Below, piece by piece: positions 44,053 to 53,262 of a stretch of DNA of 64,000 nt. The DNA lies in the NCBI RefSeq assembly GCF_002433005.1, contig NZ_DJHF01000020.1, forward strand, positions 78,137-142,136, read 5' to 3'. This stretch comes from Acetomicrobium sp. UBA5826. GTDB lineage: Bacteria; Synergistota; Synergistia; Synergistales; Acetomicrobiaceae. A program made the position numbers and the translations under genes. Every line of letters starts with the position of its first letter. Positions within the stretch are counted from its first letter, which is position 1. Below the pieces are notes generated by a model, which was not told the origin of the DNA, did not search any database, and saw only the letters and a program-made list of their open reading frames with translations.

Positions 44053-44642
44053 TCGTCATCATAGTTGCCTGTTTAGCGGGCGGCATCTTAATTGGAAAGC
44101 TCGCGGTATTTTCTTTAAGCAACATAACTAATTTGATTATCACATTAGGATTGTTCGTGCTGCTATTTTCCGTGGGAATTGATCTTGGTTGCAATAAGGA
44201 GGCGCTTAGAAATATCAAAGAAGATGGGATAAAGCTTTTTATCGTTCCTGTGGCAACGGTTTTGGGGACAGGGTTTGGTTCTTCTTTGGCCTCGATATTA
44301 TTGAGAATGCCTTTAAATGAGACCCTGGCAGTTGGTGCCGGTTTCGGATGGTATTCTCTTTCAGGGGTTCTTATCACTCAGATGCATAGCGTAGAACTGG
44401 GAACCGTAGCCTTTCTTTCGAACGTGATAAGAGAGGTCATTGCCCTAATATCGATACCGCTGATAAGCAGGTATATCGGATCCTTTGAAGCAGTGGGCGT
44501 GGCGGGTGCAACGGCAATGGATACCGCCTTGCCCGTTATCGTAAAGAGCAATTCTCCTGATATTGCAATTTATTCTTTTATATCGGGTTTTTTGCTGACG
44601 CTTCTCGTTCCCGTCTTGGTGCCCCTTGCATTGGGATTGTGA
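44049..44642 (+). CDS. LysO-type exporter, C-terminal half as a separate protein
   Basis: 197 residues from TTG 44049, overlapping the preceding stop. About six membrane helices with GVDLG-like LLFSVGIDLGCNKE, the GFGWYSLSGV loop and GATAMDTALPVIVK, which are conserved in the C-terminal half of LysO/DUF340 proteins. The family exports lysine or related cationic amino acids. Longer in-frame starts back to 43992 would lie inside the first half. Confidence 0.78.
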   Translation: MIVIIVACLAGGILIGKLAVFSLSNITNLIITLGLFVLLFSVGIDLGCNKEALRNIKEDGIKLFIVPVATVLGTGFGSSLASILLRMPLNETLAVGAGFGWYSLSGVLITQMHSVELGTVAFLSNVIREVIALISIPLISRYIGSFEAVGVAGATAMDTALPVIVKSNSPDIAIYSFISGFLLTLLVPVLVPLALGL

Positions 44643-44705
44643 TGGCATAAAAGTTAATGCATAAAAAATAAATCAATACTATAGCGGTGAAGGGTGGCAC
44701 GTCAT

Positions 44706-46079
44706 ATGTTTTTTCTATCAGTAGTCATTACGTTAATATTCGTTATATCCATAGGCGTTATCGCATCGGGAAAGAAAATAGACGAAGAAGGATATTCATT
44801 GGCGGGCAGAAGGGCAAGCCCCTTTGCGGTTTCTGGAATATTGCTAGGCGCCCTCGTGGGAGGAGCATCTACAGTTGGGACTGCGGAGATGGCTTATGTT
44901 TATGGTTTATCAGCTTGGTGGTTTACCCTTGGAGGAGGAATAGGATGTCTTCTTTTGGCGCTCTTCATAGCCGAGCCCCTGAGAAAGTCTAAGGTCACTA
45001 CATTAGCACAGTTTCTGTCTAATCACTACGGCCTCCGGATGAGCAGGTTGGCTGCAGTGGGTTCTGCCCTCGGGACCCTTATGGCCGTAGTAGCCCAGTT
45101 TCTTGCGTCGAGCGCATTATTGTCGGCCATAGTGCCTTTGCCATCTTGGGCTTTGAGCTTGCTCGTCGCTTTTCTTATACTATTATTTATCTATTCCGGG
45201 GGCACAAAAAGCTATAGCGCTATAGGGCAGACAAAGCTGATTTTATTGTATATCACCCTCATTGCCTGCGGTGTAGTTGCCTACGGTATGGGCCACACCC
45301 CCTGGGCCCTGATAAGAGAGCTTCCCAGATTTCCCTATTTCTCTCTCTTTGCAAGGGGTATTTTAAAGGAATCGAACGCCTGTCTTTCACTGATCGTCGG
45401 AACCCTGGGAACGCAAATTTATGCCCAGGCCATTTTATCGGCCTCAAACGAGAGCACGGCAAAAAAGGGAGCGCTGCTATCAGCAATTTTAATGCCACCT
45501 ATAGGTCTCCTTGGAATTTGGATAGGGTTAGCCCTGAGGAGAGAGGGCGTGATTATCGAACCCTCGCAGGCGCTTCCCTATTTTTTGTATAATTATTTTC
45601 CCAAAGTGTTCAGCGGGGTAGCTTGGGCAACGCTTTTTATCACTTCGCTGGGCACTGCGGCGGGGCTATCTTTGGGAGTTGCCACAACAGTATCTTACGA
45701 TCTTTTCGTTTCTTTTAAAAAAATTACTTCAAGCAGAGTCAGTCTTCTGGTAAACCGGCTAAGCCTTTTAGCCGTGATACTCATAGCTTTTATTGCGAGC
45801 CTGAAAGCTGCCGGTTCTTTCATACTTCAATGGAGCTATCTCAGCATGGGCCTCAGAGGAGCTGGGGTATTTGTGCCGCTTCTTGCAACGGTCCTTTACG
45901 GAAGGCTGTCTCCATCGATGGCCTTTGCTTCGGGTGCGGTGGGGATTGGAACAGCCTGTTTATGGCCCCTTTTGGAGCTTCCCGGAGAGGGAATTCTCAT
46001 GGGCGTGTTTTTTTCTGCCCTTTTGATGTTATTCGATATATTTCAAAGGGGATGGATAAAAGAAAAAGCCAGCCTTTAA
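44706..46079 (+). CDS. Sodium:solute symporter (SSS) family protein, substrate unknown
   Basis: 457 residues from ATG 44706 (AAGGGTGG eight bases upstream); GTG 44694 is the alternative. Around 13 hydrophobic helices. The N-terminal YSLAGRRASPFAVSGILLGALVGGASTVGTAEMAY is the SSS fold start (TM1 and the sodium-site region), and TSLGTAAGLSLGVATTVSYD matches the TM8 sodium-site region. The substrate could be an amino acid, pantothenate or another organic anion. It lies directly after the LysO halves. Confidence 0.82.
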   Translation: MFFLSVVITLIFVISIGVIASGKKIDEEGYSLAGRRASPFAVSGILLGALVGGASTVGTAEMAYVYGLSAWWFTLGGGIGCLLLALFIAEPLRKSKVTTLAQFLSNHYGLRMSRLAAVGSALGTLMAVVAQFLASSALLSAIVPLPSWALSLLVAFLILLFIYSGGTKSYSAIGQTKLILLYITLIACGVVAYGMGHTPWALIRELPRFPYFSLFARGILKESNACLSLIVGTLGTQIYAQAILSASNESTAKKGALLSAILMPPIGLLGIWIGLALRREGVIIEPSQALPYFLYNYFPKVFSGVAWATLFITSLGTAAGLSLGVATTVSYDLFVSFKKITSSRVSLLVNRLSLLAVILIAFIASLKAAGSFILQWSYLSMGLRGAGVFVPLLATVLYGRLSPSMAFASGAVGIGTACLWPLLELPGEGILMGVFFSALLMLFDIFQRGWIKEKASL

Positions 46080-46097
46080 CGTAATAAAAGCTGGCTT
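46056..46097 (-). terminator. Terminator of fliD
   Basis: AAGCCAGC (46066-46073) pairs with GCTGGCTT (46090-46097) across a 16-base loop. Read on the minus strand the stem is followed by TTTCTTTT. It overlaps the last codons of the convergent symporter gene. Confidence 0.7.
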
Positions 46098-46114
46098 GTT
46101 TCAAATCTCAGCAA

Positions 46115-47584
46115 TTAAGCTCCAGAGCCTATGGACGACAATTGAGTGACAATTCCTGCAAGCCAATTAGCCTGCGATGTAAGCTGAGAGAGGACGGTTT
46201 CCATCTGGCTGTATTGTTCTATCAGTCCCTTTTCTTTGATAGCAAGACGTTCTTCGAAATCGGAGATTCTTTTGTCTATTGCCGTAATTCTGTTATTCAG
46301 GAAATTTATCTGGCTTGCAACGCGTCCCTTGGTGCCTGTCGTGTTTCCGATTGCTACAGGAACGTTGTCTATCGTATTTCCGATGAATGTATCTATCTTC
46401 GACATTACCGTTGTCATCAAAGCTGCGACATCATCGGAATTCGTGGTCATGGCGCTCATAAACTTGTCTACGTCGAACTCCAACATTCCGCTTTTGCCGT
46501 AGTCCGTGGCTTCAGTTGTAATGCCGATCTGAGAAAGCATTGCGAAGGCACCGCCCGTGGCTATGGGGTCAGAGATTAAAGATCGCATTCTGGACTTGGT
46601 TTGCCACAACAGGGAATCTCCTCTGAGTAACCCTATCTTCTTTTGATATTCCTCCTGAGGGTCTTCGATAGGTTTTTCCGAAACCCTGACGTTTATCCAA
46701 TCCATGGCCGCATTGTAGGCATCAATAAAGTCAGTGATGGCGTTAACCGCCTTTTCGGCATCCAATACTATATCGGTCACGACATGACCCGTGCCATTGA
46801 GCTTTAAAGTGAGGCCCTCTATAAGGTCGGAAATCTCATTATCGGATCTTTGGACTTCCAGTCCGTCAATTTTAATTTTTGCATCCTGTGCCGCCTGCAA
46901 TTCATTAGTAAAATCGGATCCATCCCAAATTTCGAGGGCGCTCAATATACTATTGTCATCTGTGACCGTTATGGCATTAGCTTCTCCCGTCTCATTGCTG
47001 GTAATTATTAACCTGTTATCCATTATCTTCGCCGTTACCCCTATACTCTCTCCCTCGTTGGTCGTGGCCGAATTGATTTTTGATGCCAAAGAGGAAAGGG
47101 TGTCGCTGGCCGTGACCTGAATTGTAGTGATCTTGTCGCCCGATCCTATGGTAAAACTTCCCCCGGTAAATTCGTTTATTAGATCTCCTATGGTCTGCGT
47201 TGGATCGTCAAGCCTTTTGCTGGTGATGCTGTGGGCTTTGGCCAGGTGCAACACTTCGATATCGTATCTTGCGATTTCCGCATCGGCTGTTGCCGTTATA
47301 CTCAAAACCGAAGAAGGGTCCAGAGAGCTGCCAACGTTAATTAGTTCGGCCGTTTTGGCCCTGTACGTGGATTCAAGCTTTAGGGGTGTCAACGCCGTTC
47401 GCAAACTCTTGAAGTTCGCGCTGAATTCGTTGTAGAGATCTATTTTAAATTCCAGCTTTTCCTTTTCGGCAGTCCAAATGTCGGTAACCTTGCGCTCCTG
47501 TTCCATAACTTTATCGATCATCGTGCCCCAATCTATCCCAGAGACCAAGCCTGTTACCTGGAAGAGAGGGTCGGTTGTAGCCAT
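46115..47584 (-). CDS. fliD: Flagellar filament cap protein FliD (HAP2)
   Basis: 489 residues. The FliD_N signature is seen at the start (VTGLVSGIDWGTMIDKVMEQE, with FSANFKSLRTAL), then central D2/D3 domains. The FliD_C region has YNAAMDWINVRV and the terminal coiled-coil (INFLNNRITAIDKRISDFEERL, Q/S-rich end). It caps the filament and guides flagellin assembly. AAGGAGG precedes ATG 47584. No fliS, flagellin or hook gene is within the window, so it stands alone here. Confidence 0.93.
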   Translation of the reverse strand: MATTDPLFQVTGLVSGIDWGTMIDKVMEQERKVTDIWTAEKEKLEFKIDLYNEFSANFKSLRTALTPLKLESTYRAKTAELINVGSSLDPSSVLSITATADAEIARYDIEVLHLAKAHSITSKRLDDPTQTIGDLINEFTGGSFTIGSGDKITTIQVTASDTLSSLASKINSATTNEGESIGVTAKIMDNRLIITSNETGEANAITVTDDNSILSALEIWDGSDFTNELQAAQDAKIKIDGLEVQRSDNEISDLIEGLTLKLNGTGHVVTDIVLDAEKAVNAITDFIDAYNAAMDWINVRVSEKPIEDPQEEYQKKIGLLRGDSLLWQTKSRMRSLISDPIATGGAFAMLSQIGITTEATDYGKSGMLEFDVDKFMSAMTTNSDDVAALMTTVMSKIDTFIGNTIDNVPVAIGNTTGTKGRVASQINFLNNRITAIDKRISDFEERLAIKEKGLIEQYSQMETVLSQLTSQANWLAGIVTQLSSIGSGA

Positions 47585-47803
47585 GGAGATAACCTCCTTA
47601 TTATTGATCGGAGAAATTTTCGTTATTTATGATAACATGATTTAACGCTATAAGTAGTATCGACATATTTTGTATCTGCCTTTAAGGTGCTTTGGCAAGC
47701 AGAGTCAGGATATTACACCGCGAGCTTCGCTTTTTCGTTCGTGATGGTAAAATATTCATGCCGGAACAGTGAAAAAAGGTATTTTTGGCAGGAGGCAGTT
47801 TCT

Positions 47804-48796
47804 TTGCGAATAGATCAGAATAAAATTGAAAGGGTGTTGGTAATAGGCCTTTCATGTCTTGGGGATATGGTTATGGCCTCTGCTGCGTTGTGGAACTTGA
47901 GGCTTTTTTTGCCGAAGGCCGAATTTACCCTATGGGTGGGTCCAAGGGCATTAGCTGCCCTTTCCGAGGACCCGATGTGGGATAAAATAAGAGTCTACGA
48001 TAGGGGAGGCGAATTTTCGGGATTCAAGGGGAGATTGAGGGCGATTAAGCTCATGAGGCAGGGGAAATATGACCTGATTGTCGACCTCAGGGCAACTGCA
48101 ATGCCCCTGTTTTCGGGGGCCCGCTACGCGCCCCTATGGGGTTTGCGGGAGGTATTTTTGCCCAAGACATTACATGAAGCAGAAAGGACTTTGCAGGCCT
48201 TAGCGTCTCTTGGCATTCCAATACGGATAAGGCAGTTGAGGTTTTTCGTGCCTTTCGAGATGAAAGAAATGGTTAAAACAAAATATAAAGATGAGCTTAA
48301 GGATCGAAAACTGGTGATATTTAACCCCGGAGCCAACTGGCCGCCTAAGAGATGGCCTGTAGAAGGGTTTGTAAGTTTGGGCAGGCGCTTGATCTCGGAA
48401 TTCGGTGCCGTAATAGGTGTGATAGGATATTCCGAGGAAGAACGTTCCCTGGGCATGGAAGTTCTGAAGGGGCTGCAAGAGATCGACACTCTCGATTTAA
48501 CTGGAAAGGTCCCGCTGACAGAGCTAGGCGCCCTTCTTGGTATGGCCTCCCTTTTCGTTACCAACGACACGGGCACATTGCATATTGGAAGCGCCGTGGG
48601 CGTTCCTGTGGTGGGCCTTTATGGGCCATCAAGTCCAGAAAGATATGGCCCTTGGGGGACGAGACATAGGGTGGTGGCCCCCTCATTGCCCTGCGCGCCC
48701 TGTGTCGGAAAAGAGTGCGTATACGGGGATTTTGGATGCATGTCAAAAATAGGTGTTAATGATGTCTTTAGTGCCTGTGCGGAGCTTTTAGCATGA
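47804..48796 (+). CDS. Glycosyltransferase family 9 (heptosyltransferase-like)
   Basis: 330 residues from TTG 47804 with GGAGG upstream; the in-frame region back to 47687 has no ribosome site. GT-B fold: RVLVIGLSCLGDMVMASAAL at the N-terminus, VIFNPGANWPPKRWP and the C-terminal donor-binding FVTNDTGTLHIGSAVGVPVVGLYGPSSPERYGP region. These match ADP-heptose:LPS heptosyltransferases. It probably adds heptose to the lipopolysaccharide core. It opens a run of heptose-synthesis genes. Confidence 0.88.
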   Translation: MRIDQNKIERVLVIGLSCLGDMVMASAALWNLRLFLPKAEFTLWVGPRALAALSEDPMWDKIRVYDRGGEFSGFKGRLRAIKLMRQGKYDLIVDLRATAMPLFSGARYAPLWGLREVFLPKTLHEAERTLQALASLGIPIRIRQLRFFVPFEMKEMVKTKYKDELKDRKLVIFNPGANWPPKRWPVEGFVSLGRRLISEFGAVIGVIGYSEEERSLGMEVLKGLQEIDTLDLTGKVPLTELGALLGMASLFVTNDTGTLHIGSAVGVPVVGLYGPSSPERYGPWGTRHRVVAPSLPCAPCVGKECVYGDFGCMSKIGVNDVFSACAELLA

Positions 48797-48810
48797 AAGG
48801 AGAGTCATGA

Positions 48811-49392
48811 TTGATCAAATTCATAGAGGATCAGATAAATGATTCTATAGAATTAAAGAGGATGCTCTTGAGCGACGATTTGCTTGGTTGCGTGAAGATG
48901 GCAGCCGAGTTGATAATTCTTGCCTATAAAGGCGGAGGAAAGGTTTTATTTTGCGGAAACGGCGGTTCAGCTGCTGATGCACAGCATTTGGCAGCAGAGC
49001 TGGTGGGGAGATTTAAAAGAGAAAGAAAAGCCCTTCCTGCCATGGCCTTGCATGTCAATACAAGTGCGTTGACGGCGATCGCCAATGACTACGACTACTC
49101 CGATGTCTTTGTAAGGCAAATTGAGGCCTTTGGTAGGCCCGAGGATGTGCTCGTAGGGCTTTCCACCAGCGGCAAAAGCGCGAATGTATTAAAGGCCTTG
49201 GATTATGCGAAAAAGAATGGTTTAAAGACGATCGGTTTTACCGGTCGAAAGGCGGATACAATGTCTTCCCTGTGTGATGTCCTTTTGAGCGTGCCCTCGG
49301 AAGATACCCCCAGAATCCAAGAAGTTCACATTCTTTGGGGGCATATCATCTGCGGTTTGGTGGAGGATGGACTTTTCGATGAAAGAAAATAG
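48811..49392 (+). CDS. gmhA: Sedoheptulose-7-phosphate isomerase (SIS domain)
   Basis: 193 residues. SIS fold with FCGNGGSAADAQHLAAELVGRF, ALHVNTSALTAIANDY, GLSTSGKSANVLKAL and the C-terminal HILWGHIICGLVE (zinc-ligand histidines). These are GmhA hallmarks. It converts sedoheptulose-7-phosphate into D-glycero-D-manno-heptose-7-phosphate. It starts with TTG 48811 behind AAAGGAGAG. Confidence 0.92.
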   Translation: MIKFIEDQINDSIELKRMLLSDDLLGCVKMAAELIILAYKGGGKVLFCGNGGSAADAQHLAAELVGRFKRERKALPAMALHVNTSALTAIANDYDYSDVFVRQIEAFGRPEDVLVGLSTSGKSANVLKALDYAKKNGLKTIGFTGRKADTMSSLCDVLLSVPSEDTPRIQEVHILWGHIICGLVEDGLFDERK

Positions 49393-50110
49393 AGGCAGAC
49401 TGGCTGTAATACTTGCCGGCGGTTTGGGAACACGTCTTAGAGGCGTCGTCTCGGACGTTCCCAAGGCCTTGGCGCCTATAGCGGGGAGGCCCTTTTTGGA
49501 TTGGCTGTTGACCATGTTAAGCTGCAGGGGGATTACAAAAATCCTGCTGCTTCTGGGGTATGGTGCAGATAAGATTATGGCCTTTGTAGAAGACGGAAGC
49601 AAATGGAACCTTAAAGCGACTTACAGTCTGGAGAAAGAGCCCTTAGACAAAGGGGGAGCACTGCGAAATGCATTGCCCTATATCGACGAGGGGACTTTTT
49701 TCTTCATGAATGGAGATACTTTGCTCGATATGGATCTGGGTGAAATGTTCGATTTCCATGTCAACAAAAGGGCAAAACTGACTATCGCATCCAGGCCATG
49801 GAAGGATCTGACCCGGGTAGATCCCTTGAAAGTCGATGACGAATCTAAGGTAGTATCCTTTGGAGAAAAGAACGTCCCGCCAGAGGAAGGCGGTTTTTGG
49901 TTTGTCAACGGGGGTTTCTATGTAGTCGATAGAGATATCGTGGAAGAGCTTCCATTGAGACGCCTGTCCTGGGAGAAGGAGGTTGTTCCGCAATTGGTTA
50001 GAAGGGGTGTTGTCTACTCATTCCGTTCGGGCGGTTATTTCATAGACATCGGCGTGCCAGAGGACTATTTTAAAGCTCAAAGGGAAATACCTTATATTCT
50101 GGGTTCATAG
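49379..50110 (+). CDS. HddC-like sugar-phosphate nucleotidyltransferase
   Basis: 243 residues. LAVILAGGLGTRLRG, VPKALAPIAGRPFLDWLL and the metal loop FMNGDTLLDMDL identify a nucleotidyltransferase. Between gmhA and an SDR it is most likely the guanylyltransferase HddC, which makes GDP-D-glycero-alpha-D-manno-heptose. It overlaps gmhA by 14 bases. HldE-type or mannose-1-phosphate specificity cannot be excluded. Confidence 0.82.
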   Translation: MKENRGRLAVILAGGLGTRLRGVVSDVPKALAPIAGRPFLDWLLTMLSCRGITKILLLLGYGADKIMAFVEDGSKWNLKATYSLEKEPLDKGGALRNALPYIDEGTFFFMNGDTLLDMDLGEMFDFHVNKRAKLTIASRPWKDLTRVDPLKVDDESKVVSFGEKNVPPEEGGFWFVNGGFYVVDRDIVEELPLRRLSWEKEVVPQLVRRGVVYSFRSGGYFIDIGVPEDYFKAQREIPYILGS

Positions 50111-50122
50111 GAGGGTTTGCAG

Positions 50123-51079
50123 TTGAAGAGAGCATTTATAACTGGAATTGGAGGATTTATTGGGTCTCATCTGGCCAAAAAAATGTCCGAAGTCGGATAT
50201 GAGGTATACGGATCTTATTTTCGTCCAACTTCTGACGTAGAAATGGTAAAACCCTATGCGGTTAAGACCTACAACATTGATGTAAGATATAAGCCTCATC
50301 TTAAAGAGGCTTTAGAGGAAGTCGGCCCCGATGTGGTGTATCACATGGCAGCACAAAGCTATCCCATGGAGTCCTTCAAAGCCCCGTCTTATACAATGGA
50401 AACCAACGTCTTGGGAACCTTAAATTTGTTTGAGTCCCTTCTGGAATTGGGTCTGAAATCTACAAGGATCATGCTTGCTTCTTCGACGGCGGCTTACGGA
50501 TTTATCGATCCTTCCGAAACCCCAGTGAAGGAAAATCAGCCCTTCAGGCCCGCCCACGTATATGGCGTTTCAAAGGCCACACAGGACCTGCTTGGCTTTA
50601 CCTATTTCAGTTCTTACGGGCTTGATATAATAAGGCTTCGCATTGGAAATTGCGTAGGTCCGGGCAGGAAAGGCGAAGTAGTTTCAGATTTCACATATAG
50701 AAGAGCCGCAATCGAGCTTGGAATGACAGAGCCCGTGTTTCGAGTGGGTAACCTCCATACGAAGAGGGCTTTTCTTGATGTAAGAGATGCCGTCGATTGT
50801 TTTTTGTCCCTCGAAAAACACGGAAGGAGTGGAGAGGCCTACAATGTTTCGGGAGAGAAGCCATGCTCGATCAAGGAACTTTTGGATATAGTCCTCGAAG
50901 GTTGCCCCGTCAAGGTGGAAATTGTCGTGGACAAAGATCTCGTCCGCGAAAAGGATGAACCCATATACTGGAACGACCTGAGCAAAGTGAAAGATGAAGC
51001 AGGCTTTGTTCAGAAGTTTTCTTTGAGGCAAACGGTTGAAGATATGGTTAGATGGTGGAGGGAAAATTTAAAAAAATAG
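50123..51079 (+). CDS. NAD-dependent epimerase/dehydratase (GDP-mannose 4,6-dehydratase-like)
   Basis: 318 residues. SDR fold with AFITGIGGFIGSHLAKKM, the Thr/Ser of LASSTAAYG, the catalytic YGVSKATQ (YxxxK) and RIGNCVGPGRKG. It resembles GDP-mannose or GDP-heptose dehydratases (RmlB/GMD branch). The neighbouring nucleotidyltransferase suggests it acts on a GDP-heptose. It starts at TTG 50123 with GGAGGG seven bases upstream. Confidence 0.83.
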   Translation: MKRAFITGIGGFIGSHLAKKMSEVGYEVYGSYFRPTSDVEMVKPYAVKTYNIDVRYKPHLKEALEEVGPDVVYHMAAQSYPMESFKAPSYTMETNVLGTLNLFESLLELGLKSTRIMLASSTAAYGFIDPSETPVKENQPFRPAHVYGVSKATQDLLGFTYFSSYGLDIIRLRIGNCVGPGRKGEVVSDFTYRRAAIELGMTEPVFRVGNLHTKRAFLDVRDAVDCFLSLEKHGRSGEAYNVSGEKPCSIKELLDIVLEGCPVKVEIVVDKDLVREKDEPIYWNDLSKVKDEAGFVQKFSLRQTVEDMVRWWRENLKK

Positions 51080-51096
51080 GATAGAGGGTGACTGCA

Positions 51097-51525
51097 ATGT
51101 ATGTGGATATCGACGGTGAAAAGAAGGATGTCAAGGAGTTGGTCATAGAGGCCTTGGAGGAGACGAAAAAATACATTCCTGTTGTAGTGCAGGGAGTAGA
51201 TCTCGTTGCACAGAAACTTGAAAGCGAAGATACGCAAGAAGCTCTAATGTTGATGTCGAAGCTCATGGAAGGTATCAGCTGGGTAATGAAAGTCATACAA
51301 AACAGTATAATGTTGTTGGGCGTAAAGGGCGAGAGCATTGCAGATGGGAATTTGCTCGATGCCAGTCAAGCCTTGACTCATTCCCTTGAAGACGCCATGC
51401 CCTGCCTGCAGGAGGGTAAATTTTTCGAGCTGGCCTATCGTTTGCGCGAAGAAATACTTCCCAAATTCAGGGAGATGAAGCCCTATGTGGACGAACTTCA
51501 CGATATAGCGACAAAGGGAGAATGA
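51097..51525 (+). CDS. Hypothetical cytoplasmic helical protein in the heptose block
   Basis: 142 residues, not recognised. Predicted all-helical with no signal peptide or membrane segment; leucine/glutamate rich (LVIEALEETKKYIPVVVQG; helices around 55-80 rich in methionine, LMLMSKLMEGISWVMKVI). GAGGGTG precedes ATG 51097. It lies 17 bases after the SDR and five bases before gmhB, so it is part of that operon. It could be a small regulator or complex subunit. Confidence 0.6.
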   Translation: MYVDIDGEKKDVKELVIEALEETKKYIPVVVQGVDLVAQKLESEDTQEALMLMSKLMEGISWVMKVIQNSIMLLGVKGESIADGNLLDASQALTHSLEDAMPCLQEGKFFELAYRLREEILPKFREMKPYVDELHDIATKGE

Positions 51526-51529
51526 GGGT

Positions 51530-52114
51530 TTGCGCTCAGCGGTTTTCCTCGATCGTGACGGCACTTTAATAGAGGATGTAGGATATCTCTCTTCAATTTC
51601 TCAAATTAAAGTCCTTCCGCGCGTTGTTGACGGTTTGAAGTTACTCAAGTCGATGGGATATCTTTTGATTGTGGTGACGAATCAGAGTGGAGTTGCGCGA
51701 GGTTTTTTCAGCGAAGGATTTGTGTTAAATGTTCACGATATTTTAGGTAGATTATTCAAGGATAATGGCGTTACTATCGATGCCTTTTATTATTGCCCCC
51801 ACCATCCTACGGAGGGCTTACCCCCTTACAATGTTAATTGCGATTGCAGGAAGCCCAAAACGGGGATGATAAAAAGGGCTATCTGTGAGTATGATATAGA
51901 TATATCCAAATCTTGGGTAATAGGCGATTCGCTCGTAGATGTGCAACTTGCAAGAAATGCAGGGTGCAAAGGTATACTTCTCAACAGAGATGATGATCTG
52001 CATTCGATCTCAAAGGAGTCCTTTTGCGATACTTCACTATATGAAGCCGTTAAATATGATTTATTTGAGGCGGCTCTGTACATTAAATCCGATGTTTCTT
52101 TACGTTCTCTTTGA
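51530..52114 (+). CDS. gmhB: D-glycero-D-manno-heptose-1,7-bisphosphate 7-phosphatase
   Basis: 194 residues. HAD fold with the nucleophile motif AVFLDRDGTLIEDVGYL, VTNQSGVARGFF, and the zinc-binding insertion CPHHPTEGLPPYNVNCDCRKP that is diagnostic of GmhB/HisB-N. DKP-like IGDSLVDVQLARNAG closes the core. It dephosphorylates heptose-1,7-bisphosphate. The start is TTG 51530. With gmhA and the HddC-like gene it leaves only the heptose kinase unseen. Confidence 0.92.
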   Translation: MRSAVFLDRDGTLIEDVGYLSSISQIKVLPRVVDGLKLLKSMGYLLIVVTNQSGVARGFFSEGFVLNVHDILGRLFKDNGVTIDAFYYCPHHPTEGLPPYNVNCDCRKPKTGMIKRAICEYDIDISKSWVIGDSLVDVQLARNAGCKGILLNRDDDLHSISKESFCDTSLYEAVKYDLFEAALYIKSDVSLRSL

Positions 52115-52197
52115 GGTTTTGGAGGAGAGGGCAAAAAGTACCTTTTGAACATATTATTGTTCTTTAAACGTATTGTCGTGTTGGGAGGAAGCAGCCT

Positions 52198-53262
52198 TTG
52201 TCGCTGAAGAGGGGAATATTATATTTTATCGTGTTAACAATATGCGTTGGCACATTAGCCCTATATTACACCAGTGACGAGGAAACATGGCGATTATTCG
52301 CTTCAGCCAAAATGTCGTTGCTGTCTTTGGCCCTTATTTTTTCTATCGCAGCTTGGATATTTGATGCTCTTCGCATTCAGGCAATAGCAGCAATTATTGG
52401 CGAGAATGTTTCCCTTAAGTTGGCTCTTTCGCTGGTCTTTTTGAATGCCTTTGGCTCTGCCGTTACCCCCTTTCAAAGCGGCGGAGGCCCCCTTGTAATA
52501 TATGCTCTTCACAGCAACGGGGTGCCTGTCGGAAAAGGGGTAGCCCTAACCATAGTGAGGACGATAATAACGGTGCTCGTACTTAGCGTTTTTGTGCCTC
52601 TGTCAATGCTCCTGGTTCCGGAAGCCTTTATCGACAGCCTTACGATGAAGGGCATGTTTCTTTACGCTGTTGTCTTCGTCATCTTGTTTTGCGCTGTAAT
52701 TGTCATAAGTGTAGCAAAGTCAGATTCCATCAAACACATTGCTAAAGTAACTACGATACGCATTGGCAAGTTAAATGTCTTCAACTTGCGCGTCTTCTCG
52801 GCAGTCCGTTTTTTGAATCGGCAAATTGATCTGTATGTGCATAATATGCAATTATTGACAAATAGCGGATTTTTGAGGTTATCGCTGGTTTGCCTTTTAA
52901 CTTTGCTTTATATTGTCTTTACCGTATCGGTGTTCCCTCTTCTCGCCTATGCCTTAGGCGTGAGCGTATCCTTTATGAAAGCCACGATACTTCAAGGGCT
53001 TTTCTTTTTTGTCCTATATTTCATACCGACTCCCGGAGCAAGCGGTGTAGCCGAGGGGGGCGGTGTGGTGGTGTACAAGACCTTGGTTCCTCTCAATATG
53101 GCAGGTCTTTTGTCGCTGGGATGGAGGTTTTTTACACATTATTTAGCCATAGCAATAGGCGTTGCAGTCGCCATTAGAACTATAGGAATGAACATAATAA
53201 CTAAAATATTGGAGAGGAAAAGCGAAAATGAATCTACAGGAAATCAGGAAGACAGCTTTTAA
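52198..53262 (+). CDS. Lysylphosphatidylglycerol synthase TM-region / flippase-like membrane protein
   Basis: 354 residues with about eight to nine membrane helices. The UPF0104/AglD2-MprF N-terminal-like pattern includes LSLALIFSIAAWIFDALR, NAFGSAVTPFQSGGGPLVIYAL and FIPTPGASGVAEGG, the family's conserved prolines and glycines. No catalytic MprF domain is attached. Such proteins flip or transport polyprenyl-linked glycans or lipids. It starts at TTG 52198 with GGGAGG upstream and overlaps the next gene. Confidence 0.78.
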   Translation: MSLKRGILYFIVLTICVGTLALYYTSDEETWRLFASAKMSLLSLALIFSIAAWIFDALRIQAIAAIIGENVSLKLALSLVFLNAFGSAVTPFQSGGGPLVIYALHSNGVPVGKGVALTIVRTIITVLVLSVFVPLSMLLVPEAFIDSLTMKGMFLYAVVFVILFCAVIVISVAKSDSIKHIAKVTTIRIGKLNVFNLRVFSAVRFLNRQIDLYVHNMQLLTNSGFLRLSLVCLLTLLYIVFTVSVFPLLAYALGVSVSFMKATILQGLFFFVLYFIPTPGASGVAEGGGVVVYKTLVPLNMAGLLSLGWRFFTHYLAIAIGVAVAIRTIGMNIITKILERKSENESTGNQEDSF

